Positions 16,172-24,488 of a DNA stretch of 30,371 nt are shown in pieces. The DNA comes from Ponticaulis sp. GTDB lineage: Bacteria; Pseudomonadota; Alphaproteobacteria; Caulobacterales; Hyphomonadaceae. The stretch spans positions 5,178 through 35,548 of the forward strand of contig PABS01000117.1 in NCBI GenBank assembly GCA_002699325.1, in the 5' to 3' direction. Under the pieces are notes generated by a model. It did no database searches. It was not told where the DNA came from and was given only the letters and a program-made list of their open reading frames with translations. How positions within the stretch are numbered: position 1 is the first letter of the stretch; the number at the start of each line of letters is the position of its first letter. The translations under genes were made by a program, and so were the position numbers.

Positions 16172-17297
16172 ATGACGCCTGAGATGACGACATTGGCCAA
16201 CCGGATTGAGCAGTCATTGGAACTGCTGAGGAGGCGTCTTTGACTGGGATCGTGCAGAGAAACGCTACCACGAACTGACAGCCATGTCTGAACGTCCGGA
16301 CTTCTGGGATGATCCCCAGGAGGCCCAGAAGCTCATGAAAGAGCGCCAGAAGCTCGAAGACCAGATGAATGCCATCCGTTCACTTGAGGGCGACCTGTCA
16401 GATAGCGCCGAACTCTATGAGATGGCGGATGCAGAAGGTGATGATCAGGCCAAGGCCGAAATCCTTGAGGTGCTGAATGCGGCTGTCGAGCGCGCTGAGC
16501 GCGCCGAGCTGGAGGCTCTGCTATCGGGCGAGGCCGATGGAAACGACTGTTACGTCGAAATCCATGCGGGCGCAGGTGGTACAGAGAGCCAGGACTGGGC
16601 CGGTATGCTGCGCCGTATGTATGTTCGCTGGGCGAATGCGCACGACATGAAGCTTGAAGAAGTTGAAGAACATGTCGGCGATGAGGCTGGGATCAAATCC
16701 GCGACGCTCCAGATCAAAGGTGAAAACGCCTATGGTTGGCTGAAGAGCGAGTCCGGCGTGCACCGGCTTGTTCGCATCTCACCGTTCGATTCCAACGCGC
16801 GACGCCATACGAGTTTTGCGAGTGTATGGGTTTATCCTGTGATCGATGAATCGATTGAAGTCGAAATCGAGGAAAAGGATGTGCGTACGGACACCTATCG
16901 CTCCAGCGGTGCTGGTGGTCAGCACGTCAACAAGACGGACTCAGCTGTACGTCTGACCCACGAGCCCACGGGGATCGTTGTGGCGTGTCAGAATGGGCGC
17001 TCACAACACCAGAACCGTGCAACGGCCTGGGAGATGCTTCGGGCCCGGATTTATGAGCTCGAACTCCAGAAGCAGCGCGAAGCTGCTGATGCGCTGGAGA
17101 GCACGAAATCCGAAATCGGCTGGGGGCACCAGATCCGGTCTTATGTTCTGCAGCCTTATCAGATGGTCAAGGATCTGCGAACGAATGTGGAAACGTCTGA
17201 TACACAGGGTGTTCTGGACGGCGGCATAGACGCTTTCCTGGCGGCATCACTTTCCCATAGCCTCACGTCGGCATCAGACACCGAGGCAGATGCCTGA
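16172..17297 (+). CDS. prfB: Peptide chain release factor 2, expressed by programmed +1 frameshift
   Basis: RF2 recognises UGA and UAA and triggers peptide release on the ribosome. The gene begins at the ATG at 16172, with AGGAG about 9 nt upstream, and encodes 23 residues ending LLRRRL before an in-frame TGA at 16241-16243. Shifting +1 there gives [14 protein letters not shown] and joins the long frame, which contains the anticodon-like SPF (in VRISPFDSN) and the catalytic GGQ (in [11 protein letters not shown]). The fused product is 374 residues, the normal length; the frame beginning at the internal ATG 16284 (337 residues) is an N-terminally truncated reading. Expression should be autoregulated, because low RF2 lets the ribosome pause at TGA and shift. 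A bidirectional terminator follows. Confidence 0.96.
16229..16244 (+). promoter_or_regulatory. prfB programmed +1 ribosomal frameshift site
   Basis: An internal Shine-Dalgarno AGGAGG (16229-16234) is followed by three bases and then CTT TGA C (16238-16244). Slippery Leu codon, UGA, 3-prime C and the 3-nt spacing all match the classical bacterial prfB element. The ribosome slips from CTT to TTT, skipping one base, and continues with GAC. Confidence 0.95.
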
Positions 17298-17324
17298 CCG
17301 CGCCAGATCAGAACAAGCAGCATT

Positions 17325-17352
17325 AAAAAAGCCGCCTCAAGGGCGGCTTTTT
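17325..17352. terminator. Bidirectional Rho-independent terminator between prfB and bactofilin
   Basis: GCCGCC (17331-17336) and GGCGGC (17342-17347) form a GC stem with a 5-base loop. It is flanked by a run of six A on the left and five T on the right, so a U-tract follows the hairpin in both transcription directions. It lies between two convergent genes. Confidence 0.92.
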
Positions 17353-17371
17353 GATAAATCGGATTTGGTAA

Positions 17372-17869
17372 TCAGCCGACTTGTTGTGGCTGAGCTGGTG
17401 CCGCTGCCGGTGTTGGCGAAGGAGCTGGCGCAGAAGACGATGCTTTGAGCGGGTCTTCTGAATGCTTAACCTGTCCTTCAAAAACAGCGCTGGCTTCAAT
17501 AGAGAGTGAGGCGTGCGTAATGTCGCCTTCCACTTTAGCCGAAGAGGCGAGTTGAACTTTACGAGCGCGGATTGAGCCTTTGACCTTTCCGCGAACGATG
17601 ACTGTTTCGGCGACGACTTCACCTTTGATCTCTCCGCTGTCGCCAACGGTGAGGGCAGATGCTTTCACATCGCCTTCGATGCGTCCGTCGATCTGGATCT
17701 CGCCTTCGGAAACGATTGATCCTTTGACTTTCATATCACCACTAATGAGTGATGGGGCAGAACGGGTCGCCGGCTTTGAAGCCGCCTGCCGAAGCGCTTC
17801 GCCCTGGGCTGGTTTTGCTGCGGAAGGAGTTGGGGCGTTCGCCCCCTCAGTCTTACCCTTTGTAAACAT
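17372..17869 (-). CDS. bacA: Bactofilin (polymer-forming cytoskeletal protein)
   Basis: Bactofilins polymerise into membrane-associated filaments that localise wall enzymes and shape stalks, buds or curvature. After a flexible N-terminus (1-43) the central domain (about 44-140) shows the repeating right-handed beta-helix pattern: GDMKVKGSIVSEGEIQIDG, EGDVKASALTVGDSGEIKG, and similar turns at about 17-18 residue intervals. An alanine/proline-rich tail ends the 165-residue protein, as usual. No signal peptide is seen. The ATG at 17869 lies 17 bp inside the end of the M23 peptidase gene in another frame, with GGGCAGG at RBS distance, so the two are translationally coupled. In Caulobacterales such a neighbour is the bactofilin-dependent peptidase LmdC; the symbol is by analogy. 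Confidence 0.92.
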   Translation of the reverse strand: MFTKGKTEGANAPTPSAAKPAQGEALRQAASKPATRSAPSLISGDMKVKGSIVSEGEIQIDGRIEGDVKASALTVGDSGEIKGEVVAETVIVRGKVKGSIRARKVQLASSAKVEGDITHASLSIEASAVFEGQVKHSEDPLKASSSAPAPSPTPAAAPAQPQQVG

Positions 17870-19073
17870 GTTGACCTGCCCTCAAGAAATTCACTGGATT
17901 ATAAGTTTTGCCTCGGAACCAGACTTCATAATGAAGGTGCGGACCGGTGCTGCGGCCCGTGCTGCCCATTTTTCCGACTGAGTCACCAAGTTGGACTTCA
18001 TCGCCCACTTTCACGCTTACAGACAAAAGGTGTCCATATCGTGTCTTAAAACCGTGGCCATGATCGATTTCAACAAGCCGACCGTAACCACTGCGTGGGC
18101 CTGCCCAGGTTACCACGCCTGGACCAGACGCCACAATGGGGGCGCTGCGATAGGCTGCCATGTCCATGCCAGCATGAAATGCCGGACGGCGGTTGAATGG
18201 GTCTGTGCGGAGACCGTAGCCAGAGGTTTCTCGTGATGGGACGCCAATTGGCTGGCCGAGCGGAAGCTGGTCGATCAGCTGTTGGTAAAAGTCTGCTTCT
18301 TCGAGGCGAGCGGCGACTTTGGTGACGCGCTCAGCGAAATAGAGATCGTCTTCGTTAAGGGCTTCAGGCGCTGTAAGGCTGGCGAGTTCTACCAGTGGGC
18401 CACCGAGCTCGCGCTGCTCTTCAAACCGACCGATGCCAACACCTGTCAGCTGGAGAATACCCCGGGCTTCTTCTGCACGCTCGACCGCGATCTGCTCAGC
18501 GTCATCAAGATAGGTCGTTGTCTCTGCGCGGAGTTTTTCGATTTCGGCGCGAAACCCGGCGACTTCAACTGTGGCTGCAGGAGAGGGGGCGGTGCGAGCC
18601 TGACGGGGCGCGCCTTCTTCAATACTGGCTTCAATAAGGAAGCTGGAATTTTTGCCGCGCAGGCTGGCAACATCGATGGATTCAGGGGATTTCAGCCCGG
18701 TGAGAATAACTTTGAGAGAATCGAGCCGCTGGCCCATTTCTGAAGTTGCTGTCTGGAAGGCTTCAGTGCGTTCTTCGAGAAGGGCCTGAGCGGTAGCAGC
18801 GCGGGCATTTGCGTCGCTCACCCAGCGTTCGGCTTTGGCTTCGCTACGATCCAGAGCCACATTTCGCGCGGACAGTTTCGGGCCCTGAGCCAGTACGTTG
18901 ACTGTCGCGAAAATACACCAGCCAGCGGCCAACGCTGCGCCGCCTGCAGCCATCATCTGTTTTCGAGGTGAGATGGAAATGTAACTGACTGTGCCGCCGC
19001 TGCGATGATAAATCTGGCGCTCGGGAAATGTTCTTTCCAGCCAGGTTTTCGCTCTGCCCTGCATGTCGCTCAT
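17853..19073 (-). CDS. M23 family peptidoglycan endopeptidase, membrane-anchored (LmdC-like)
   Basis: A basic cytoplasmic N-terminus of about 38 residues precedes one membrane helix (about 40-62), so the rest lies in the periplasm. Residues 68-260 are charged and helical and probably coiled coil. The C-terminal LytM/M23 domain (about 277-400) keeps all catalytic residues: H300 and D304 in HAGMD, H348 in RYGHL, and H379/H381 in PHLHYE, so an active zinc endopeptidase cutting peptide cross-links is expected. The short cytoplasmic tail is the part that would bind bactofilin filaments in this type of pair. It overlaps the bactofilin start by 17 bp and is upstream of it. The ATG at 19073 is the only good start before the helix. 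Its promoter should lie in 19074-19224. Confidence 0.92.
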   Translation of the reverse strand: MSDMQGRAKTWLERTFPERQIYHRSGGTVSYISISPRKQMMAAGGAALAAGWCIFATVNVLAQGPKLSARNVALDRSEAKAERWVSDANARAATAQALLEERTEAFQTATSEMGQRLDSLKVILTGLKSPESIDVASLRGKNSSFLIEASIEEGAPRQARTAPSPAATVEVAGFRAEIEKLRAETTTYLDDAEQIAVERAEEARGILQLTGVGIGRFEEQRELGGPLVELASLTAPEALNEDDLYFAERVTKVAARLEEADFYQQLIDQLPLGQPIGVPSRETSGYGLRTDPFNRRPAFHAGMDMAAYRSAPIVASGPGVVTWAGPRSGYGRLVEIDHGHGFKTRYGHLLSVSVKVGDEVQLGDSVGKMGSTGRSTGPHLHYEVWFRGKTYNPVNFLRAGQHVYKG

Positions 19074-19172
19074 GTACGCTGCCCGATACTTGCTTCGAAA
19101 AAGAGTTCCCCAACCCTTCTTCGAGTTTGGATAACCCTAGACGAAAAATTTCTAACCGCGAAGCCCAAATTC

Positions 19173-19212
19173 GGTAATTTTTGCAGGTAAATTAGGCTCC
19201 ACCGGTAAATTG
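19173..19212. repeat. Three short direct repeats GGTAAWTT upstream of the M23/bactofilin operon
   Basis: GGTAATTT (19173-19180), GGTAAATT (19186-19193) and GGTAAATT (19204-19211) occur within 40 bp in the AT-rich gap between the peroxiredoxin stop and the M23 start. They may be regulator-binding sites, but short AT-rich repeats can arise by chance. Confidence 0.4.
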
Positions 19213-19224
19213 CCACTTAATGAA

Positions 19225-19698
19225 TTACTCGATTTGGTTAACGCAATCGCTAAGTTTTTCTATAACCTCTTCAACATGTCCTGACACTTTGACCTTTCGC
19301 CACACCTCACGGCAAACGTTTTCTGGTTCGAAGAGAAAAGTGGATCGCTCGATTCCCCAATACGTCTTCCCATACATCTGTTTTTCGACCCAGACGCCAA
19401 ATGCCTCACAGAGTTCTCCATCTTCATCGGAAATAAGCTCGACCGTGAGGTCGTGCTTGTCGATGAAATTGGTGTGTTTGCGCGGGCTGTCCCTGGAAAC
19501 GCCAATCACCCGGGCACCGAGCTTGCGAAATGCATCCATCTGTTCGGAGAATGCAATTGCCTCTTTCGTGCAGCCGGGGGTGTTGTCCTTTGGGTAGAAA
19601 TATATGACAGACCATTGATTGCTCAGGTCAGTATCAGACAGAATCTCGCCGTCTGGCGTTGGGAGTTTAAAGTGCGGAAGTGCATCTCCGATTTGCAT
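19225..19698 (-). CDS. bcp: Thioredoxin-dependent peroxiredoxin, Bcp/PrxQ type
   Basis: The enzyme reduces hydrogen peroxide and organic hydroperoxides in the cytoplasm. The signature YFYPKDNTPGCTKE places the peroxidatic cysteine at C43, with Thr40 and Pro41 forming the active-site pocket and an Arg further on. The usual PrxQ resolving cysteine five residues later is replaced by Ile48, so it works as a 1-Cys type or uses another cysteine (around positions 96, 129 or 152). The length of 157 residues is normal. The ATG at 19698 has GGAAAG upstream. It shares a 95-bp divergent region with the AsmA-like gene and reads toward the M23 gene 151 bp away. Confidence 0.93.
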   Translation of the reverse strand: MQIGDALPHFKLPTPDGEILSDTDLSNQWSVIYFYPKDNTPGCTKEAIAFSEQMDAFRKLGARVIGVSRDSPRKHTNFIDKHDLTVELISDEDGELCEAFGVWVEKQMYGKTYWGIERSTFLFEPENVCREVWRKVKVSGHVEEVIEKLSDCVNQIE

Positions 19699-19736
19699 GT
19701 CGACTTTCCATGGCGCAAGAAATGAGTTGAGATCGC

Positions 19737-19773
19737 GAAACGTGCCGGCAGCATAACCCGGCCGACACGTTTC
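19737..19773. promoter_or_regulatory. Long dyad between the peroxiredoxin and AsmA-like genes
   Basis: GAAACGTG (19737-19744) and CACGTTTC (19766-19773) are perfect inverted repeats. The dyad continues inward as CGGC (19746-19749) with GCCG (19761-19764) after one mismatch, leaving an 11-base centre. It lies in the divergent promoter region, so an operator or a leader hairpin is more likely than a terminator. Confidence 0.45.
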
Positions 19774-19793
19774 AATTAGTGTGAGTTGCCTTT

Positions 19794-22700
19794 GTGCGTC
19801 AAACCACCGGAATAATCATCCTGGAAGGGCTGACTGGGCTTGTGCTGCTCGTCGGCCTTGGGCTTGGGCTGATTGCCTGGCGACTTATGTCCGGACCGAC
19901 CGATCTCGCTTTCGTAAAATCGGAAATCGAGGCTGCCATGACGGAGGCCAGGGATGGCAAACCCGTGGAGATCGATAAGGTCAGCCTGCGATGGCAGGAA
20001 GGCGTGAACGAGTTTCAGGTTTTCGCAGAGGGGCTCGAGTTTTATTCAGCAGAGAGTGAACAGGTCGCAAGCGCCCAAAGCGCCATCATCGATGTTCATG
20101 CTGTCAGTCTGATGCGCGGAAAGATCCGTCTCAAGGAAATGCAGGTTACGGGCAGCGAGCTCACAATTCGCCGCGAGCAGGATGGTACAATCATCGTAGC
20201 TGGTGAGGAAATTCCGCCCGTCAGGCCCGTTCAGTTTCATGAGGCGACCTCACCTGTACAGTATGTGGAGCAGAGTATCCTGAATGTTGTCGAGACGATT
20301 GCCCAGTCTTCTGCGCTGGACGATCTCCGCCGGATCCGGCTCGACGATTTTCGTATCAATTTGCAGGACGTGCCGCTTCAGATTGACTGGACGCTTGAGA
20401 CGGCAGAACTCGATTTAATCCGCGCCGGAAGTGAAGTGGAGATCGAATTCAAAGGACTGGCCGCGGGAAGTGGTGCACCGGACCGGGTCGCCATGGAGTT
20501 GAGCTTTAGTCCCGACGGGCGGGAGTTTTCGAGTTTTGCCCGGTTAGAGGGCGCGCGGGTTTTCGAACTGCCGTTTCTCAAACCATATGCGGAAATGATT
20601 ACCGGCGAGATGACCGCAGACCTTGAGGTGTCGTTTGGCGTTCGTCCTCAGGGGATCGACGCTCTGGCTCTCGACCTGACAACTGATGGTGGCCGGGTTG
20701 TGATCGCGGGTGAGACAGAGCTGGAGCTTGGCCGGAACGATTTTGCGCTGATCTTCGATCTTGATGCAAACGATCTGATGATCGATGGACGCGAGATCAA
20801 TGCGGGCCCTGTTACCGGCACTGGAACGCTCAACATTTTTGACTTTGTCGATCTGATTGAAACCGGCTTCGCCAACCCGACACAGTTGATGCTTGATGCA
20901 TCTGAACTCGGTTTAGATTTGCGACCGAGTTTTGAGAGCGCGTTCGAACTGACGAATGTAAACCTCGACGGAGAATGGAACTTTCAGTCAAGCGAACTGA
21001 GTTTCACCGAGTTCGCATTCAATATGGAGAACGCGCGGGTCAGCAGCGCGGGACGGATCTATCTCGCCGAGGAGATGGTTCATGAAGAAGACTTGCCGTT
21101 TGGTGTTGAGCTGAACGCCAATGTGTCAGGCGCGCTCTCAGTCTCGACGGTGCTGGAGTACTGGCCAGTCAATCTTGGCGCAGGCGCGCGTGAGTGGCTG
21201 ATTGAGAATTTGCATCAGGGTTCGGTCTATGAAGCCGATCTGAAGCTGGATATTGAGCCTCAGTCTTTGCGGCAGGGGTATCTGTCGAATGAGAACCTTC
21301 AGGTCGATTTTTTATTCAGAGATGGTCAGTTCAGTTTTCTCAGCGATATGCCGCCGATTGTCGAAGGCGAGGGCAGTGCGCGGCTCAACGGAAATTCGTT
21401 CTCTCTAGATCTGGAGCGCGCCATGTTCAGCGGCTGGACGCTGACGCGGGGCGTAGTGAACATCCCTTATTTCATGCCGAAGGGCGAAGACCTTTACATC
21501 GAAGCCGACGGCTATGGTGACATCTCTCAGGTGCTGAGAACAATCAGCGACTCTCGTCTTCAGCTGGAAAATGACTATGGCCTGCCGATCAGTGATATTT
21601 CGGGCTCAGGACGTGCAAGCTTCACCATGAGACGACCCGCATTGTCGGATGTGTCGTATGATGACACGCGGTTTCGTGTTGCGGGGGAAGTGACCGAAGG
21701 CAAATTTGTCAATCTCATCAACGACATGACCCTTGTCACAAATGCTGCGGACATTTCCGTTTCCAACGATGTGATACGCATTTCAGGATATGGCGAACTG
21801 GATGAGGCGCCGGTTGAATTTGAATGGTCAGACCGCTTCAGAGAAGACGGGCCAGAACGCTCGCGCCTTAAGGCATCCGGCTATGTCGGACCTGATCTGC
21901 TGAACCGATTTGGCATTGCTGTGCGCACCTATATGACAGGAGATGCTCTGGCTGAGATTACAGCAAGCGGACCTTCGGCTGTCGATTTTCAGATCGTCAG
22001 CGTGGATCTCGATCTCGAAGAGACACGCCTTGATATCCCTGAGCTCAACTGGACGAAGCGCCGGGGAGACGCCTCGAGCGCACAGGTTTCGTTTCGCCAG
22101 GATACAGGTACGAACCTGACCCGGGTCGCTTTTGATGCAGAGGATCTCAAGTTCCGGGGCAATCTGGCGCTCACAGAAGAAGGTCGATTAGATCAACTGA
22201 TTGTCGACCAGTTCTATCTGGAAGATCAGCTGGATTTGGCGGGAGAATTACGGCGCACAGGGCCGCTTGCATTAGAACTCGTCGTAAGCGGTCCATTCAT
22301 GAATGCTGAGCCGCTGACGGCCGGCTTGTTCAGCGGCGAAGGCGGCGCGCTTCCGATTTTCGGCGATGTCGATTTCAGAGCTGAGATCGACAGACTACGC
22401 CTCCGCCGCGGCCTGGAGGTTGATGATGCCGACCTTCATACGGTTTTTTCAGGCCCACAATTGGTTCAGCTGGATCTGTCGGGAGAGATCACTGGCGATG
22501 ACGAATTTCTGCTCACCGTGCGGGACGATGGCGACGGGGTGCGCAATCTCACAGCTGAAGTTTCAAACGCGGGCGCAATGTTTGAAGCGCTCATGGGCGA
22601 ACAATTTGTCCAGGGCGGGCAGCTGTACATGACCGGTCAGCTTCGATCAGGGGATGATCCAACCAATCTGGATATCACCGTCACAAACACTCGCATGGTG

Positions 22701-23183
22701 AATGCGCCGCTTCTCACGCAGATTCTGTCGCTCGCCTCCCTGCGCGGCCTTGCTGATGTGATGTCTGGCGAGGGGATCCTGTTTACCTCAATCAATATTC
22801 CGCTGGTTATTGATGAGACAGGCTATTATTCGCCCGGCGCCAAAGCCTCCGGTCCGGCTTTAGGCATGACAGCCAAAGGCTCCATTCTGGAAGGCGGGAG
22901 CGAGCTTTCGATCGATGGCGTTTTGGTTCCATCATTTGGCGTCAACTCGGCACTTGGGGGAATCCCGATTATTGGCGACCTGTTCGTGTCGCGTGAAGGG
23001 GAGGGCGTTTTTGCGATGACCTACGCCGTCCGTGGATCACTTGAAGAGGCGCGGATTGCTGTAAATCCGCTATCCGGTATCCTGCCGGGCGTGCTGCGCC
23101 GGATTTTTGAAAATCCCGCCAGCGAAGAGGTGCCGGTGGCAGACGCGCCCGACGACGCGCCTGCAGAACCAGCTAATCCCTGA
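19794..23183 (+). CDS. AsmA-like / YhdP-type inner-membrane protein (DUF3971 and AsmA-like C-terminal region)
   Basis: One membrane helix at about residues 8-30 anchors a very large periplasmic part of roughly 1095 residues made of beta-rich repeats. Examples are SGSGRASFTMRRP, VDFRAEIDRLRLRRG and LDLSGEITGDDEFLLTVRDDG, the pattern of long bridge-like lipid transport proteins (AsmA, TamB, YhdP). The C-terminal part (IIGDLFVSREGEGVFAMTYA, then NPLSGILPGVLRRIF) is the YhdP-type ending. Relatives move phospholipids toward the outer membrane; the specific role here is inferred. The length, 1129 residues, is near that of YhdP. The start is GTG at 19794, just before the helix, with a weak RBS. An acidic Ala/Pro-rich tail ends 5 bp before the convergent tyrS stop. 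Confidence 0.85.
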   Translation: MRQTTGIIILEGLTGLVLLVGLGLGLIAWRLMSGPTDLAFVKSEIEAAMTEARDGKPVEIDKVSLRWQEGVNEFQVFAEGLEFYSAESEQVASAQSAIIDVHAVSLMRGKIRLKEMQVTGSELTIRREQDGTIIVAGEEIPPVRPVQFHEATSPVQYVEQSILNVVETIAQSSALDDLRRIRLDDFRINLQDVPLQIDWTLETAELDLIRAGSEVEIEFKGLAAGSGAPDRVAMELSFSPDGREFSSFARLEGARVFELPFLKPYAEMITGEMTADLEVSFGVRPQGIDALALDLTTDGGRVVIAGETELELGRNDFALIFDLDANDLMIDGREINAGPVTGTGTLNIFDFVDLIETGFANPTQLMLDASELGLDLRPSFESAFELTNVNLDGEWNFQSSELSFTEFAFNMENARVSSAGRIYLAEEMVHEEDLPFGVELNANVSGALSVSTVLEYWPVNLGAGAREWLIENLHQGSVYEADLKLDIEPQSLRQGYLSNENLQVDFLFRDGQFSFLSDMPPIVEGEGSARLNGNSFSLDLERAMFSGWTLTRGVVNIPYFMPKGEDLYIEADGYGDISQVLRTISDSRLQLENDYGLPISDISGSGRASFTMRRPALSDVSYDDTRFRVAGEVTEGKFVNLINDMTLVTNAADISVSNDVIRISGYGELDEAPVEFEWSDRFREDGPERSRLKASGYVGPDLLNRFGIAVRTYMTGDALAEITASGPSAVDFQIVSVDLDLEETRLDIPELNWTKRRGDASSAQVSFRQDTGTNLTRVAFDAEDLKFRGNLALTEEGRLDQLIVDQFYLEDQLDLAGELRRTGPLALELVVSGPFMNAEPLTAGLFSGEGGALPIFGDVDFRAEIDRLRLRRGLEVDDADLHTVFSGPQLVQLDLSGEITGDDEFLLTVRDDGDGVRNLTAEVSNAGAMFEALMGEQFVQGGQLYMTGQLRSGDDPTNLDITVTNTRMVNAPLLTQILSLASLRGLADVMSGEGILFTSINIPLVIDETGYYSPGAKASGPALGMTAKGSILEGGSELSIDGVLVPSFGVNSALGGIPIIGDLFVSREGEGVFAMTYAVRGSLEEARIAVNPLSGILPGVLRRIFENPASEEVPVADAPDDAPAEPANP

Positions 23184-23188
23184 CCGCT

Positions 23189-24442
23189 TTAGCCGAGTTG
23201 AAGTCGGGCGTGACGCTTCTTGCCGAGCGACAGCATGGCATAGCCTTCATCGTCGAAGTCAGCTCTGCTGAGCACGGCATTCTGATCAGACACGGGCTCC
23301 CCATTCAGCTTGGCGGCATTCTGTTTGATGCTGCGCCGGGCCTCGCCGTTGGATTTTGTCAGGCCAGCTGCCGTGAAGCCCGCAGCAACAAGCATTCCGT
23401 TTTCCAGATCTGACGCTGAGATGCCGACGGTCGGCAAAGCGTCACCTGCGCCGCCTTGCTCGAAAACGGCCGCGGCAGACGCTTTGGCGTCCTCAGCAGC
23501 TTGTGCGCCGTGGAGCATGGTAGTCGCCGCGTCAGCGAGTGCGATCTTGGCGTCATTGATAGCAGCGCCTTCAAGGTTCTCCAGACGTTCAATCTCGTCG
23601 AGCGGAATGTCCGTGAACAATCGTAGGAAACGACCGACATCTGCGTCCTCTGTGTTCCGCCAGAACTGCCAGAACTCATAAGGGCTCTTTTTGTCGGCAT
23701 TCAGCCAGACAGCGCCGCCGACCGTCTTGCCCATCTTTGCGCCTGACGCCGTAGTGATAAGCGGGCAGGTAATCCCGAAGGCCTGATTGCCATCCATTTT
23801 GTGAATAAGGTCTGCGCCTGCGACGATATTACCCCACTGATCAGAGCCACCCAGCTGCATCATACACTCTGCTCTGCGAGACAATTCCAGGAAGTCATAC
23901 GCTTGTAGCAGTGTGTAGTTGAACTCGAGGAAGGTGTAGGGCTGCTCGTTCTTGAGGCGCCGCGCCACCGTGTCCTGTTTGACCATGGTGTTGATCGTGA
24001 ACAGTTTGCCGACGTCGCGAAGAAACTCAATATAACCGAGGCCATCGAGCCAGTCGGCATTGTTGAGCATGACCGCATCGGTCGGCCCGTCACCGAATGT
24101 GAGATAGGCTTCAAACGCGCGGCGGATACCTTCAGCGTTTGCATTGATCTGTTCTTCGGTCAGGATGGGGCGTGATTTTTCCTTATCGGTGGGGTCACCG
24201 ATCTTTGTCGTGCCGCCGCCGATCAGAACAATCGGTTTTCCGCCGGCTTGCTGCAGTCGGCGGAGCATCATAATGCTGACCAGATGTCCAACGTGGAGAC
24301 TATCCGCTGTTGCATCATATCCAGTATAGGCAACAGGCACGCCCTTGGCACAATAGGCGTCAAGCTCGCCTTCGTGGGTAGTCTGCTTGATGTAGCCACG
24401 GCTCTGAAGAGTGTGCAGAAAATCGGATTTGAAAGTGCTCAT
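23189..24442 (-). CDS. tyrS: Tyrosyl-tRNA synthetase
   Basis: The enzyme charges tRNA-Tyr in two steps via tyrosyl-adenylate. The class I signatures are visible: HVGH (50-53, the HIGH motif) within ADSLHVGHLVSI, and KMGKT as the KMSKS loop within TASGAKMGKTVGGAVW. Tyrosine-binding elements include YTGYDATADSLH and LLQAYDFLELS with a following QLGGSDQWGNI. The C-terminal segment, SIKQNAAKLNGEPVSD, is the S4-like tRNA-binding domain. The ATG at 24442 (417 residues) has GGAG 8 nt upstream; an ATG at 24496 would add 18 residues overlapping the divergent anmK start. Only about 45 bp separate the two divergent starts. Confidence 0.97.
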   Translation of the reverse strand: MSTFKSDFLHTLQSRGYIKQTTHEGELDAYCAKGVPVAYTGYDATADSLHVGHLVSIMMLRRLQQAGGKPIVLIGGGTTKIGDPTDKEKSRPILTEEQINANAEGIRRAFEAYLTFGDGPTDAVMLNNADWLDGLGYIEFLRDVGKLFTINTMVKQDTVARRLKNEQPYTFLEFNYTLLQAYDFLELSRRAECMMQLGGSDQWGNIVAGADLIHKMDGNQAFGITCPLITTASGAKMGKTVGGAVWLNADKKSPYEFWQFWRNTEDADVGRFLRLFTDIPLDEIERLENLEGAAINDAKIALADAATTMLHGAQAAEDAKASAAAVFEQGGAGDALPTVGISASDLENGMLVAAGFTAAGLTKSNGEARRSIKQNAAKLNGEPVSDQNAVLSRADFDDEGYAMLSLGKKRHARLQLG

Positions 24443-24488
24443 AGCGGTCTCCAACAAGCGTGGCGCTCTAGCATGAAGGAGGCAGGTG

